Part shown: piece after piece, positions 51,790-61,353 of the stretch | Numbering within the stretch: the stretch's first letter is position 1 | How the letters are laid out: every line of letters begins with the position of its first letter | Origin: Clostridiales bacterium | Lineage (GTDB): Bacteria; Bacillota; Dethiobacteria; Dethiobacterales; Dethiobacteraceae | NCBI GenBank assembly: GCA_018335855.1 | Contig: JAGXRM010000026.1 | Location: 42,303 to 106,302, forward strand | DNA length: 64,000 bases | Direction of reading: 5' to 3' | The notes under the pieces: model-generated | What the model was told of the DNA's origin: nothing | Database searches by the model: none | The model's input: only the letters and a program-made list of their open reading frames with translations | Made by a program: the position numbers and the translations under genes

Positions 51790-53538
51790 TTGCGGATTAA
51801 ACTTTTGCTTGTCAAACTTATTCCTTACTGGCTCTGGGTTGCGGCAGCCGCAATCTCTGTCCTAATAGTCATGATTTTGAACCTGGTGATTCCCCAGCTT
51901 TTTCGGGTTGTTATCGATGAAGCCATCCTGGGGGGACAGGTTTTTTATTTGCCCTATGCCGGAATCGCGATTATTCTCATTACCCTGGTCAAAGGGGTGT
52001 TTTCGTTTACTCAGCGTTACTTCATGGAACGGGTAGCGCAGAAAGTAATCTACAACCTGCGAAACCGCCTGTATGAGCATTTGCAGCAGCTTTCATTTTC
52101 TTATTACGAAAAAACCCAGACCGGGCAGCTGATGAGCCGTGCCACCTCCGATGTGGAAATGCTCAAGCGCTTTTACGGCTTTGGCTTGATCCATCTTTTC
52201 CAGGGAATTGTGATGTTTATCGGGGTTGTTATTGTTATTTTCTCCATGCACTGGCAATTAGCTTTGCTGACAATGCTTTCACTGCCCATTACCCTGGTGA
52301 CAATCCTGCGTTTCGGCAAAAAAGTTGGACCTGCCTATCAGGCAATCCAGGAAGAGTTGGCCGACCTGACGTCAGTCCTCCAGGAAAATCTGACCGGCAT
52401 CCGGGTTGTCAAAGCATTCGGCCAGGAAAATTTTGAGGAAAACAAGTTTGACCAATATAATACAGGTCTGCTAAGGAAAAATCTGCATGCTGTACGGATC
52501 TGGGCTTATTACTTTCCTTTTCTCAGCTTTCTCACCGGTTTGGCCGCCGCAGCCATTCTATGGTACGGCGGCCGTGAAGTCATTCTCGGCAACCTGCGTT
52601 TGGGTGAACTGGTGGCGTTTAACAGTTATCTGTTGATGCTTGTAATGCCCATGCGTATGCTGGGTTGGGTCGTCAATCTGTCTCAGCGGGCCCTGACATC
52701 GGCAGACAGGGTTTATGAAATCCTGGATACCAAGCCGGAAGTCGGTGATCTTCCCAATGCCCGTCATTTACAGATTGTAAAAGGGGAAGTATCGTTTCAG
52801 GATGTGTCTTTCTCATACAGGGAAGACGTAGAAGCCCTCAAAGGAATTACCTTTACCGTCCAACCCGGTCAGCGGGTGGCTATTGTCGGCACCACCGGTT
52901 CCGGTAAAACAACGCTGGTTAATCTGATTCCCCGATTTTACGATCCGACGGCCGGCCAAATTGTGCTGGACGGAGCAGATATTAAACAGTTTACCCTCCA
53001 GTCGTTGCGCCGGCAAATCGGTTTTGTTTCTCAGGACACCTTTCTTTTCTCCACATCTATCGCAGAAAACATTGGTTACGGGAACCCTGCAGCCGACAGG
53101 AATGCTGTGGTTGAAGCGGCGAAATCAGCGCAAATCCATGATTTTATTAATACACTGCCTGAGGGTTATGATACGGTGGTCGGTGAACGGGGCATCGGTC
53201 TTTCCGGCGGCCAGAAACAACGCATCGCTATCGCCCGGGCCCTGTTAAAAGATCCGAAAATCCTTATTCTTGATGATTATACGTCCAGCGTTGATGCCCA
53301 TACAGAATACTTAATCCGCGAGGCATTGGAATTATTGATGGTAAACCGAACATCATTTGTTATTGCCCAGCGGATCTCCACCGTACTATCCGCCGATCTC
53401 ATATTGGTTATGGATGACGGGGAAATTGTGGACCGTGGCACCCACAGTGAACTTCTAAACACAAGCTCCCTTTATGCTGAAATCTATAACATACAGCTTG
53501 CCGGTAGGGCCGCCTTATGTGAAGGGGGTGGGGCGTAA
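51790..53538 (+). CDS. ABC exporter subunit with degenerate ATP site
   Basis: The 582-residue half-transporter has six predicted membrane helices (about 15-310) and a nucleotide-binding domain. Walker A GTTGSGKTT and signature LSGGQ are intact. The catalytic Glu is Asp (ILILDDYTSS) and the switch His is Gln (VIAQRIST). With the next gene this is the layout of heterodimeric exporters such as BmrCD/TM287-288. The stop overlaps the next start (TAATG). TTG 51790 is the likely start. Confidence 0.9.
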   Translation: MRIKLLLVKLIPYWLWVAAAAISVLIVMILNLVIPQLFRVVIDEAILGGQVFYLPYAGIAIILITLVKGVFSFTQRYFMERVAQKVIYNLRNRLYEHLQQLSFSYYEKTQTGQLMSRATSDVEMLKRFYGFGLIHLFQGIVMFIGVVIVIFSMHWQLALLTMLSLPITLVTILRFGKKVGPAYQAIQEELADLTSVLQENLTGIRVVKAFGQENFEENKFDQYNTGLLRKNLHAVRIWAYYFPFLSFLTGLAAAAILWYGGREVILGNLRLGELVAFNSYLLMLVMPMRMLGWVVNLSQRALTSADRVYEILDTKPEVGDLPNARHLQIVKGEVSFQDVSFSYREDVEALKGITFTVQPGQRVAIVGTTGSGKTTLVNLIPRFYDPTAGQIVLDGADIKQFTLQSLRRQIGFVSQDTFLFSTSIAENIGYGNPAADRNAVVEAAKSAQIHDFINTLPEGYDTVVGERGIGLSGGQKQRIAIARALLKDPKILILDDYTSSVDAHTEYLIREALELLMVNRTSFVIAQRISTVLSADLILVMDDGEIVDRGTHSELLNTSSLYAEIYNIQLAGRAALCEGGGA

Positions 53539-55304
53539 TGGATCACATGATTCATCAGTCCCAGATGCTGGACGAAGCAGCGCCCATAGATCCCAAGGTT
53601 ATGCGCCGGCTTTTCTCCTACATCTGGCCGTTCCGCTGGAAAGCGTCGGCAGCCTTGTTATTGATGGTGCTCAGTTCCGTAACTACCCTGGCCGGCCCAT
53701 ATATCGTGAAAGTTGCCATTGATACAGCCATCGGCGCCGGAGATTTATCCCGGCTTAACTTGCTGGTTACGCTCTTTTTACTAACCCATCTGCTAAACTG
53801 GCTAACATCCTTCGGCCAGCAATACCTGATGGCCGTCGTCGGTCACAGCGCCATATATACACTACGTCGCCAGTTGTTTCAACATTTACAGAAACTGCCG
53901 TTTCGTTTCTATGACAAGCAGCCCACAGGGAAAATCATGTCCCGGGTCACCAATGACACCGAAGCGTTAACGGAAATGATCTCAGGCGGAGTATCCCATA
54001 TCGTCGGAGACTCGCTGATCCTGGTCGGCATCATCATAATTATGCTACGGGAACACTGGCAACTGGCATTACTGACATTTACCACATTACCTTTTCTTTT
54101 CTTCGCAGCCACCTACTTTCGTAATAAAGTGCTCCGCGCATACCGGCAGGTCCGGGAAAAAATAGCCGATGTCAACACCAACCTGCAGGAGAGTATTTCT
54201 GGTGTTCGGGTAACCCAGTCGTTTGCCCGGGAAGGGGAGAACGCAGTACGTTTTGACCGGATAAACCTGGAAAACTACGACGCCAATATGCAGGCGATTT
54301 CCCTTTTTTCACTGTTCCTGCCGTTTATCGAAGTCATCGGTGCCGTAGGTACTGCTATTGTGCTCTGGTATGGTGGGGGCCAGGTGGTACAGATGTTGTT
54401 GCCCATCGGTACATTGTATCTTTTCCTTGACTATGTAGCCCGCTTCTACGCACCAATCCGGGACCTTTCCCAGGTTTATAACAGTCTGCAGTCCGCCCTG
54501 GCCGCCGCGGAAAAAGTCTTCGGCATTATCGATACCGAACCGGAAGAAGATGTTCCCGGAGCGCTGGATTTACCCCGGGTACGAGGGCATCTGGTCTTTG
54601 AAGATGTTCGCTTCGGCTACGAAAAAGACAGAGAAGTTCTGCGTGGTATCAGTTTTGAAATTCCCGCCGGTCATACACTGGCAGTGGTCGGTCCGACCGG
54701 CGCCGGCAAAACCACATTGGTTAACCTGCTCTGCCGCTTCTATAACGGCACAGGAGGCCGTGTTCTTCTTGACGACTACGACATCGCCGGAGTTTCCCTG
54801 GCATCACTGCGCAGCCAGGTAGGCCTTGTGCTGCAGGATACATTCCTCTTTAACGGCACCGTCCGGGAAAATATTATGTTCGGCAGTCCAGGTGCCTCCG
54901 AGCAAGAATTGATAAACGCCGCTAAAGCTGTCCACGCTCACCCGTTTATTACCGCCCTCCCAGAGGGGTATGATACAGAGATTCAAGAACGTGGAGGGTT
55001 GCTCTCCACAGGGCAGCGCCAACTGATTGCCTTTGCCCGGGCGTTGCTGCGTGATCCGGCCATTCTTATTTTAGACGAAGCCACTGCCAGCGTAGACACC
55101 CGTACTGAAGCACAAATTCAGGAAGCGCTTAAGGTTTTACTGGCTGGTCGCACATCCATCATCATCGCCCATCGCTTATCCACGGTGGAGTTTGCTGATC
55201 AAATCATCGTTATGGACGACGGCCGTATCATCCAGGAAGGAACACATTCAGAACTGGCCTGTATTCCCGGACTCTACCGGGAACTTCTTCATAAAACACA
55301 GTAA
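53538..55304 (+). CDS. ABC exporter subunit with canonical Walker B
   Basis: The 588-residue partner subunit has Walker A GPTGAGKTT, the catalytic Glu in ILILDEATAS and the switch His in IIIAHRLST. The signature is altered to LSTGQ. Its catalytic Walker B with the partner's LSGGQ makes one consensus ATP site, and the other site is degenerate. Lipid or drug export is typical; the substrate is unknown. A terminator follows at 55403. Confidence 0.92.
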   Translation: MDHMIHQSQMLDEAAPIDPKVMRRLFSYIWPFRWKASAALLLMVLSSVTTLAGPYIVKVAIDTAIGAGDLSRLNLLVTLFLLTHLLNWLTSFGQQYLMAVVGHSAIYTLRRQLFQHLQKLPFRFYDKQPTGKIMSRVTNDTEALTEMISGGVSHIVGDSLILVGIIIIMLREHWQLALLTFTTLPFLFFAATYFRNKVLRAYRQVREKIADVNTNLQESISGVRVTQSFAREGENAVRFDRINLENYDANMQAISLFSLFLPFIEVIGAVGTAIVLWYGGGQVVQMLLPIGTLYLFLDYVARFYAPIRDLSQVYNSLQSALAAAEKVFGIIDTEPEEDVPGALDLPRVRGHLVFEDVRFGYEKDREVLRGISFEIPAGHTLAVVGPTGAGKTTLVNLLCRFYNGTGGRVLLDDYDIAGVSLASLRSQVGLVLQDTFLFNGTVRENIMFGSPGASEQELINAAKAVHAHPFITALPEGYDTEIQERGGLLSTGQRQLIAFARALLRDPAILILDEATASVDTRTEAQIQEALKVLLAGRTSIIIAHRLSTVEFADQIIVMDDGRIIQEGTHSELACIPGLYRELLHKTQ

Positions 55305-55402
55305 CTGAGTTTCTGCAACGCACAACCATGCTTAAACTGGTCATTGAAACAAAACAAGCCAAACAGGAACAATAGAACCAACAAAGTTCATTAGCATTGC
55401 AT

Positions 55403-55431
55403 ATTTCCCTCTCAGAGGGAAATTCTTTTTT
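55403..55431 (+). terminator. intrinsic terminator after the ABC exporter
   Basis: ATTTCCCT and AGGGAAAT pair around CTCAG, followed by TCTTTTTT. Confidence 0.88.
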
Positions 55432-55518
55432 AAGAGGCAAATATTAATTTAGAGAGGAAAATGCTGGGCAGTGTGGAATAAAGTTCAGGTGAGTCCAAAA
55501 AACTGGGGGTTATCTGAT

Positions 55519-56574
55519 TTGGATATTAAACGCTTCTTAAAAGACATTTGTGAAGCGCCCGGCGTATCCGGCTATGAGCACCATGTTGCTAAGGTGATCA
55601 AAGCCGCGTTTTGCCAGTTCTGCGATGAAGTACGACAAGACCGTCTTGGGAACGTTGTTTTTTATAAAAAAGGTACCGGGGAAAGCAACCGACCCCGGAT
55701 ACTGCTGGCAGCCCATATGGATGAAATCGGTCTGATGGTGACCAAAGTGGAAGAAGGCGGCTTTCTCAGATTTACCGCCGTAGGCGGTATCGATCCGCGT
55801 ACTATTGTAGGCCAGGAGGTTATCCTCTACGGCAAAGAAACACTGGCCGGTGTTATCGGCGCCAAACCTCCTCATCTTACCGACGATGAGGAGCGGGGTA
55901 AAGGTCACAAAATCGAAGATTTACATATTGATGTCGGCCTGCCGGAAGACCAGGTACGTAAATTGGCCGCACCGGGTACATTAGCCGTTATTCGGCGTGA
56001 ACTGATAGAACTGGCGGGCAACTCCATTGCCGCCAAGGCTCTGGATGACCGGGCTGGTATTGCTGTTCTGTTAACGTGCCTTGACGAACTGGAGCGGTTG
56101 CAGCATTCCGCTGATGTTTACGCAGTAGCCACCGTTCAGGAAGAAGTGGGTGTGCGCGGCGCTGCTGTAGCAACCTATGGCGTCGTCCCCGACATCGGTA
56201 TTGCCGTAGATGTGACCCACGGCGAAATGCCCGGAGTTCCGGAACATGATGTCTCCTACATCGGCAAAGGCCCGGCCCTGACCCTGGGTCCCAATATTCA
56301 CCCTAAAGTTGGCAAAGAGCTGGTACGGCTGGCCAAAGAATACCGGATACCATACCAGATAGAAGTAACTCCGGGGGTTACCGGAACCGATGCCCGTGCC
56401 ATCCAGGTGACCCGGGGCGGCATTGCCACAGGCCTGGTCTCTATTCCGCTCCGCTATATGCATACCTCGGTTGAACTTCTGGATTTAGATGACATTAAAC
56501 AAGCCGGCAGGCTGCTTGCCCACTTTATCGCCGCCGTCGACCACGAATTTGTGGAGGGATTACCATGTTACTAA
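55519..56574 (+). CDS. M42 family metallo-aminopeptidase, copy 1
   Basis: M42 peptidases are tetrahedral dinuclear-metal aminopeptidases or cellulase-like deblocking enzymes. The metal ligands and catalytic acids are seen in LAAHMDEIGLMV, KALDDRAGIA and TVQEEVGVRG, and a further His in PLRYMHTSVE. I chose TTG 55519 (LDIKRFLKDICEAPGVSGYE) behind GGGGG; GTG 55471 is in frame but adds residues unusual for the family. The end overlaps copy 2 by 10 nt. Confidence 0.9.
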   Translation: MDIKRFLKDICEAPGVSGYEHHVAKVIKAAFCQFCDEVRQDRLGNVVFYKKGTGESNRPRILLAAHMDEIGLMVTKVEEGGFLRFTAVGGIDPRTIVGQEVILYGKETLAGVIGAKPPHLTDDEERGKGHKIEDLHIDVGLPEDQVRKLAAPGTLAVIRRELIELAGNSIAAKALDDRAGIAVLLTCLDELERLQHSADVYAVATVQEEVGVRGAAVATYGVVPDIGIAVDVTHGEMPGVPEHDVSYIGKGPALTLGPNIHPKVGKELVRLAKEYRIPYQIEVTPGVTGTDARAIQVTRGGIATGLVSIPLRYMHTSVELLDLDDIKQAGRLLAHFIAAVDHEFVEGLPCY

Positions 56575-57611
56575 AACGTTTGACGGAAGCATACGGTGTA
56601 TCCGGCGACGAAGGGGATATCCGGGACATTCTTAAAGAAGAACTGTCCGGCCACGCCGACGAGGTATACACAGACGCTCTGGGCAATCTTTTTTTCCGCA
56701 AAGGAAAAGGCCGTGGCCCCAAAGTAATGCTAGCCGCCCATATGGATGAAATCGGCCTGATCGTCGTTGGTTTTGAAAAAAGCGGTTTGCTACGCGTCCA
56801 CAAAGTAGGGGGCATCGACGACCGTGTCCTTGTATCCAAGCCTGTCGTTGTAGGTAAAAACAAAGTGCCCGGCGTCATCGGTGCTAAAGCGGTACATTTG
56901 CAAAAACCCAGTGAACGGAAAAAAGCAATCAAAATAGAAAATTTGTACATTGACCTGGGTGTCCGAAGTCAAGATGAAGCAGAAAAGCTGGTCAGCCTCG
57001 GGGACTATGTTTCATTGTCGGCAAAAACACGGGAGGCTGGAGATAACTGCCTAATAGGCAAAGCCTTTGACGACCGGGTCGGTTGCGCTATCCTGGCCGA
57101 ACTGTTCAAAGAAGACTTCGACCTGGACATAACTGCTGTCTTTACTGTTCAGGAGGAAGTAGGATTGCGCGGTTCCGGTGTCGCTGCCTACTCAATCCAC
57201 CCCGACGTGGCCATAGTTGTTGAGAGTACATCGGCCTCGGACGTGGTCGGCACAAAAGATGCATCGCACGTAACCACACTCGGCGGCGGCCCGGCCATCA
57301 CCCTGATGGACGCCTCCTACATCGCCCCCCAAGTGATCATTGACCTGTTCGTACAAACAGCGGAAAAACTGGGAATTCCCCATCAATTCCGCCGCCTGAC
57401 CACTTCTGGTACAGATGCCGGCAAAATAGCACAAACTCACGCAGGCATTCTCACAGGTTTGGTCTCCGTACCCTGCCGTTACATTCATTCCCCGGCCTCG
57501 ATCATTAATATAAACGATGTGCAAAACACATCGCGGCTGGTTAAAGGTGTCTTAAACGTCATTGCCGAAGGAGGACTCACCCTTGAAACAACTACTGAAA
57601 AAATTAAGTGA
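56565..57611 (+). CDS. M42 family metallo-aminopeptidase, copy 2
   Basis: This 348-residue paralogue has LAAHMDEIGLIV, KAFDDRVGCA, TVQEEVGLRG and VPCRYIHSPA. The start is ATG 56565 behind GGAGGGAT within copy 1. Overlapping frames make copies 1-3 one translational unit. Several M42 members may form mixed dodecamers with distinct specificities, as shown in some archaea and Thermotoga; inferred here. Confidence 0.92.
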   Translation: MLLKRLTEAYGVSGDEGDIRDILKEELSGHADEVYTDALGNLFFRKGKGRGPKVMLAAHMDEIGLIVVGFEKSGLLRVHKVGGIDDRVLVSKPVVVGKNKVPGVIGAKAVHLQKPSERKKAIKIENLYIDLGVRSQDEAEKLVSLGDYVSLSAKTREAGDNCLIGKAFDDRVGCAILAELFKEDFDLDITAVFTVQEEVGLRGSGVAAYSIHPDVAIVVESTSASDVVGTKDASHVTTLGGGPAITLMDASYIAPQVIIDLFVQTAEKLGIPHQFRRLTTSGTDAGKIAQTHAGILTGLVSVPCRYIHSPASIININDVQNTSRLVKGVLNVIAEGGLTLETTTEKIK

Positions 57612-58599
57612 AGCCTACGGCCCCTCCGGCCGGGAAGAGCAAGTCGGCCGGATGATCCGGGATGAACTGAAAGACTATGTGGATGAAATCTACACCGATA
57701 ATACAGGTAACCTCTATGCTGTAAAAAAAGGGACCGGCGCCAAAATCATGGTGGCCGCCCATATGGATGAAATCGGTGTTATTGTAACCTTTGTTGAAGA
57801 GAAAGGTTTCCTCCGCTTCAGCAATGTAGGTGGCGTAAACCCCCACATATTGCTGGGCCAGCGAATGGTCTTCGCCAACGGCACCATAGGTACCATCGGC
57901 ATGGAAAAGCTGGATGACATTAAAAAGCTCACCCTGGAAAAACTCTATATTGACATCGGCGCCAAAGACAGGGAAGAGGCAGTAGCGAAAGTAAAAGTAG
58001 GAGATATCGCCACCTATAACAGGGATGTAGTCGAAGCAGGCAACCGCATTATTGGTAAAGCAATGGATAACAGAGCCGGCTGCGCCGTCCTGATTAAAGC
58101 CATGCAGGAACTAACCAAAACAGATAACGAAATCTACGCCGTCTTCACCGCCCAGGAAGAAGTGGGCTTACGCGGCTCCCGCACAGCCAGTTATCGTCTC
58201 AACCCGGACTTAGGCTTCGCCGTAGATGTCACTCTGGTCGGTGACACACCGGAGGCCCCCACTATGGATGTCTCCTTAGGTAAAGGTCCGACAGTCAAGG
58301 TAAAAGATGCCTCCGTTATCTGTCACCCCAAGGTCAAAGAAATGCTGGAAAGCCTGGCTGAGAAAGAAAATATCCCCTACCAACTGGAAGTCCTCATCGC
58401 AGGTGGTACAGACGCCGGCGCCATCCACCTTTCCCGGGAAGGAATTCCCTCCGGTGTCATTTCCATACCCTGTCGCTATGTCCATACACCAGGTGAGATG
58501 GTTGACCTGGATGACATGGCAAACGCCGTCCGCCTCTTAACACTGTTCCTCTCCCAGCCTCTGAACATGCAAGAAATATTCCCTTGCTACCTGTCCTAG
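57583..58599 (+). CDS. M42 family metallo-aminopeptidase, copy 3
   Basis: This 338-residue paralogue has VAAHMDEIGVIV, KAMDNRAGCAV (Asn for the second Asp of DDR), TAQEEVGLRG and IPCRYVHTPGE. TTG 57583 sits 6 nt behind AAGGAGG and inside copy 2 (29-nt overlap); an upstream ATG 57562 lacks a site. The promoter of the following pan operon overlaps its 3' end. Confidence 0.9.
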   Translation: MKQLLKKLSEAYGPSGREEQVGRMIRDELKDYVDEIYTDNTGNLYAVKKGTGAKIMVAAHMDEIGVIVTFVEEKGFLRFSNVGGVNPHILLGQRMVFANGTIGTIGMEKLDDIKKLTLEKLYIDIGAKDREEAVAKVKVGDIATYNRDVVEAGNRIIGKAMDNRAGCAVLIKAMQELTKTDNEIYAVFTAQEEVGLRGSRTASYRLNPDLGFAVDVTLVGDTPEAPTMDVSLGKGPTVKVKDASVICHPKVKEMLESLAEKENIPYQLEVLIAGGTDAGAIHLSREGIPSGVISIPCRYVHTPGEMVDLDDMANAVRLLTLFLSQPLNMQEIFPCYLS

Positions 58600-58612
58600 A
58601 ATCTGCTAAAAT
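58584..58612 (+). promoter_or_regulatory. candidate promoter of the pantothenate operon
   Basis: TTGCTA, 17 nt, TAAAAT, overlapping the last codons of the third M42 gene. The predicted start is about 58619. Confidence 0.6.
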
Positions 58613-58618
58613 AATTAC

Positions 58619-58772
58619 TGTGGGGCAGTATTGTTAATCAAACTGCACCCAACTTTCTCAAATCATAACCAACGTTTTACCGTCGACCCAAGCTGCTTGG
58701 AGCCAATGATGGACCGGGACAGAAGGACGGGCAAGATTTCTATGCCTTCTGACCATGGTCAGAAGGCTTTTT
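58619..58772 (+). ncRNA. structured leader of the pan operon (candidate 'pan' motif with attenuator)
   Basis: The leader opens with TGGGGCAGT/ACTGCACCCA, a hairpin with a bulged A, then CCAAG-CTG-CTTGG. CAGAAGG (58720-58726), CCTTCTG (58745-58751) and CAGAAGG (58760-58766) form mutually exclusive pairs. The second pairing is part of a 24-bp palindrome (58744-58767) ending in TTTTT, an intrinsic terminator. A conserved 'pan' RNA motif upstream of panB/C/D with bulged adenosines has been described; this may be a member. The ligand is unknown. Confidence 0.65.
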
Positions 58773-58806
58773 AATGTCCGGGGAAAGATTTCACAAGGAG
58801 GTCGCT

Positions 58807-59670
58807 ATGCGAATTGTTATCGTTGGTGCAGGAAATGTAGGCACAGCCCTGGCAGTTCTTCTGAAGCAAGCGGGACATACTATAATTGGCATTGCCAGCC
58901 GCACAGAAGAGTCCGCCACCAAAGCGGGCACCCTACTGGGTGCTCCCTATGCCACCGACCCGCTTCAATTTACCCGCCAGGCTGACATCGTTTTCTTAAC
59001 TACTCCAGACAGAGCTATCGCAGATGTCTGCGCGCAAATCGCAGCGAAAGATGGTTTTTCCCAAGGAACTATCGTCGCCCATACCAGCGGCGCCCACAGT
59101 TCCCAAATTCTAAACTCCGCCATAGGTGCCCGCACAATATCGTTCCATCCATTACAGACGTTCGCCAACCCAGACAGCGGCATTATAAACCTTCCCGGGT
59201 CTTTCATCACCATAGAAGGACAAACTACAGCTCTCTCCACGGCACGGCAACTGATCAGCGACCTGTCTTGCAGACCGCTGGAGATTCCCACCGAGGGGAA
59301 ACCCCTCTACCACGCAGCCGCCTGTATCGCCTGCAACTATTTCACCACTTTACTTGATACAGCACTGCAGGTGATGGAAGCTGCCGGTGTTAACAAAGAA
59401 GACGGCCTGCCCGCACTGGCACCTCTCATCGAGGGCACATGGAATACCATCCTCCGTGCAGGCACTACCCAGGCGCTCACAGGCCCCATCGCCCGCGGCG
59501 ATACAACTACAGTGGAAACCCACTTGCAAGAGATGAACGAGAAAATCCCTTCTGTTATCCCCCTCTACAGATTGCTCGGCCAGGCCACAGTCGATGTGGC
59601 CACCGCCAAAGGAACCCTCGGCGAAACAGAGCTCCGTCAACTTTTGAAAACTCTTGGAGGTGCAAAATGA
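58807..59670 (+). CDS. Rossmann/DUF2520 protein, candidate ketopantoate reductase
   Basis: The 287-residue protein has an NAD(P) motif MRIVIVGAGNVGTALAVLL at the N-terminus and a C-terminal DUF2520 helical domain (TISFHPLQTFANP, EGTWNTILRAGTTQALTGPI). It starts at ATG 58807 behind AAGGAGG and overlaps panB by 4 nt. Fixed position at the head of a panBCD operon that lacks panE suggests it supplies ketopantoate reduction; DUF2520 activity is not established to my knowledge. Confidence 0.85.
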   Translation: MRIVIVGAGNVGTALAVLLKQAGHTIIGIASRTEESATKAGTLLGAPYATDPLQFTRQADIVFLTTPDRAIADVCAQIAAKDGFSQGTIVAHTSGAHSSQILNSAIGARTISFHPLQTFANPDSGIINLPGSFITIEGQTTALSTARQLISDLSCRPLEIPTEGKPLYHAAACIACNYFTTLLDTALQVMEAAGVNKEDGLPALAPLIEGTWNTILRAGTTQALTGPIARGDTTTVETHLQEMNEKIPSVIPLYRLLGQATVDVATAKGTLGETELRQLLKTLGGAK

Positions 59671-60503
59671 AAATAACCACAGCTACATTAATGGACATGA
59701 AAAGCAAAAAAGAAAAAATCACCATGGCCACCGCCTATGATTACGCTTCAGCCCGGGTCGTCGACGATGCCGGTGTCGAAATGATCCTTGTTGGTGATTC
59801 CCTGGGAATGGTCGTCCTCGGTTATGAAAACACATTAAGCGTAACGCTAAACGATATGATCCATCACGGCAAAGCCGTAGTACGCGGCACAAAACAAGCC
59901 ATGGTTGTAATTGACCTGCCATTTATGACCTACCAGGTGTCCAAAGAAGAAGCGGTCCGCAATGCCGGCCGCGCCATCCAGGAGACCGGCGCCCCCGCCG
60001 TTAAACTGGAAGGCGGGGAAGATATGGCCAAAACAGTTGAAAAAATTGTCCGTGCCGGTATCCCTGTCGTCGGCCATATTGGCCTCACACCTCAGTCAGT
60101 TGGACAAATGGGTGGTTTCAAAGTCCAGGGTAAAAATGAAAAAGTTGCCCGGCAACTGATTAAAGATGCCTTCGCTCTGGAAGAAGCCGGAGCCTGCTCC
60201 ATCGTTATTGAAGCCATCCCCCGTCAACTTGCCGAACTGATCACTGAAAAACTCACAATCCCCACCATCGGTATCGGTGCTGGCGTAAACTGCGACGGCC
60301 AAGTCCTAGTCTACCACGACATTCTCGGCCTCCAAACAGACATGCGTCCTAAGTTTGTTAAACAATTTGGCGCCTTCTATAACCCGATGGTATCTGCCAT
60401 GCAGTCCTATGTTCAGGAAGTAAAAGCATCATCGTTCCCCTCAGTGGAGCACACTTTCACCATGGACGACGAAATTATTGCTAAACTCCGGGAGAAGTAC
60501 TAA
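59667..60503 (+). CDS. panB: 3-methyl-2-oxobutanoate hydroxymethyltransferase
   Basis: PanB transfers a hydroxymethyl group from methylene-THF to ketoisovalerate, giving ketopantoate. It has MATAYDYASARVVDDAGV, ILVGDSLGMVVLGYE (metal Asp) and HIGLTPQSVGQMGGFKVQGK. The start is ATG 59667 overlapping the preceding stop (ATGA). At 278 residues it is complete. The panC start follows with no spacer. Confidence 0.97.
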   Translation: MKITTATLMDMKSKKEKITMATAYDYASARVVDDAGVEMILVGDSLGMVVLGYENTLSVTLNDMIHHGKAVVRGTKQAMVVIDLPFMTYQVSKEEAVRNAGRAIQETGAPAVKLEGGEDMAKTVEKIVRAGIPVVGHIGLTPQSVGQMGGFKVQGKNEKVARQLIKDAFALEEAGACSIVIEAIPRQLAELITEKLTIPTIGIGAGVNCDGQVLVYHDILGLQTDMRPKFVKQFGAFYNPMVSAMQSYVQEVKASSFPSVEHTFTMDDEIIAKLREKY

Positions 60504-61349
60504 ATGGAAATCATCCATGATATAGCATCTATCAAACAAGCCATAAAAAAAGCCCGCCAGGCAGGCCATACAATCGGCCTTGTCCCCACCATGGGCTACC
60601 TCCACGAAGGCCACCTGTCACTTCTACGCCAAGCCAGAGCAGACAACCAACTTGTCATTCTCAGCATCTTTGTAAATCCCCTACAATTTGGCGTCGGCGA
60701 AGACTATGAAGAATATCCCCGCGATCTTACCGGCGACGCCGCCCAGGCGGAAAAAACAGGCTGCCATATCATCTTTGCACCTACCGTCAAAGAAATGTAC
60801 CCCCAAGGCTATAACACCTTTGTTGACGTAGAGAAGCTCACCGATGGTCTTTGCGGCGCCTCCCGTCCCGGTCATTTCCGTGGCGTCACCACAGTCGTTG
60901 CCAAACTCTTTAACATTGTCACCCCTGACCGTGCATACTTCGGTCAAAAAGATGCCCAGCAAGCCCTGGTTATTCAAAAGATGGCCCGCGATCTTAACAT
61001 GGACCTCGATGTCATCATCATGCCCATTATCCGTGAAGATGACGGTCAGGCCATGAGTTCCCGCAACGCCTACCTCTCTCACGAAGAGAGAAAAGCAGCG
61101 CCCATTCTAAATCACACTCTAATACAAGCAGCCTCTCAAATCCAAACAGGCGAACGGGACGCCACTACCATCAGGGCCCAAATCTTTCAAGCCATATCCG
61201 CAGAACCGTTAGCAGCCATCGACTATATCTCCATCGTCGATGCCACAGATCTTACCGACGTAATTAAAATAAAAGGACCAACGCTTATCGCGCTGGCCGT
61301 CCGATTCGGCAAAACCCGCCTAATCGACAACATCATTGTGGAGGTGTAA
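60504..61349 (+). CDS. panC: pantothenate synthetase
   Basis: PanC joins pantoate and beta-alanine with ATP. It has [18 protein letters not shown] with the HIGH-like motif, [12 protein letters not shown] and MSSRNAYL with the KMSKS-equivalent. It has 281 residues. The ATG directly follows the panB stop. Confidence 0.97.
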   Translation: MEIIHDIASIKQAIKKARQAGHTIGLVPTMGYLHEGHLSLLRQARADNQLVILSIFVNPLQFGVGEDYEEYPRDLTGDAAQAEKTGCHIIFAPTVKEMYPQGYNTFVDVEKLTDGLCGASRPGHFRGVTTVVAKLFNIVTPDRAYFGQKDAQQALVIQKMARDLNMDLDVIIMPIIREDDGQAMSSRNAYLSHEERKAAPILNHTLIQAASQIQTGERDATTIRAQIFQAISAEPLAAIDYISIVDATDLTDVIKIKGPTLIALAVRFGKTRLIDNIIVEV

Positions 61350-61353
61350 TCCC

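Noticed and set aside
59439..59666. Long N-terminal extension of the panB frame
   Set aside because: It is the shadow of the DUF2520 gene; the conserved PanB N-terminus starts at ATG 59667.
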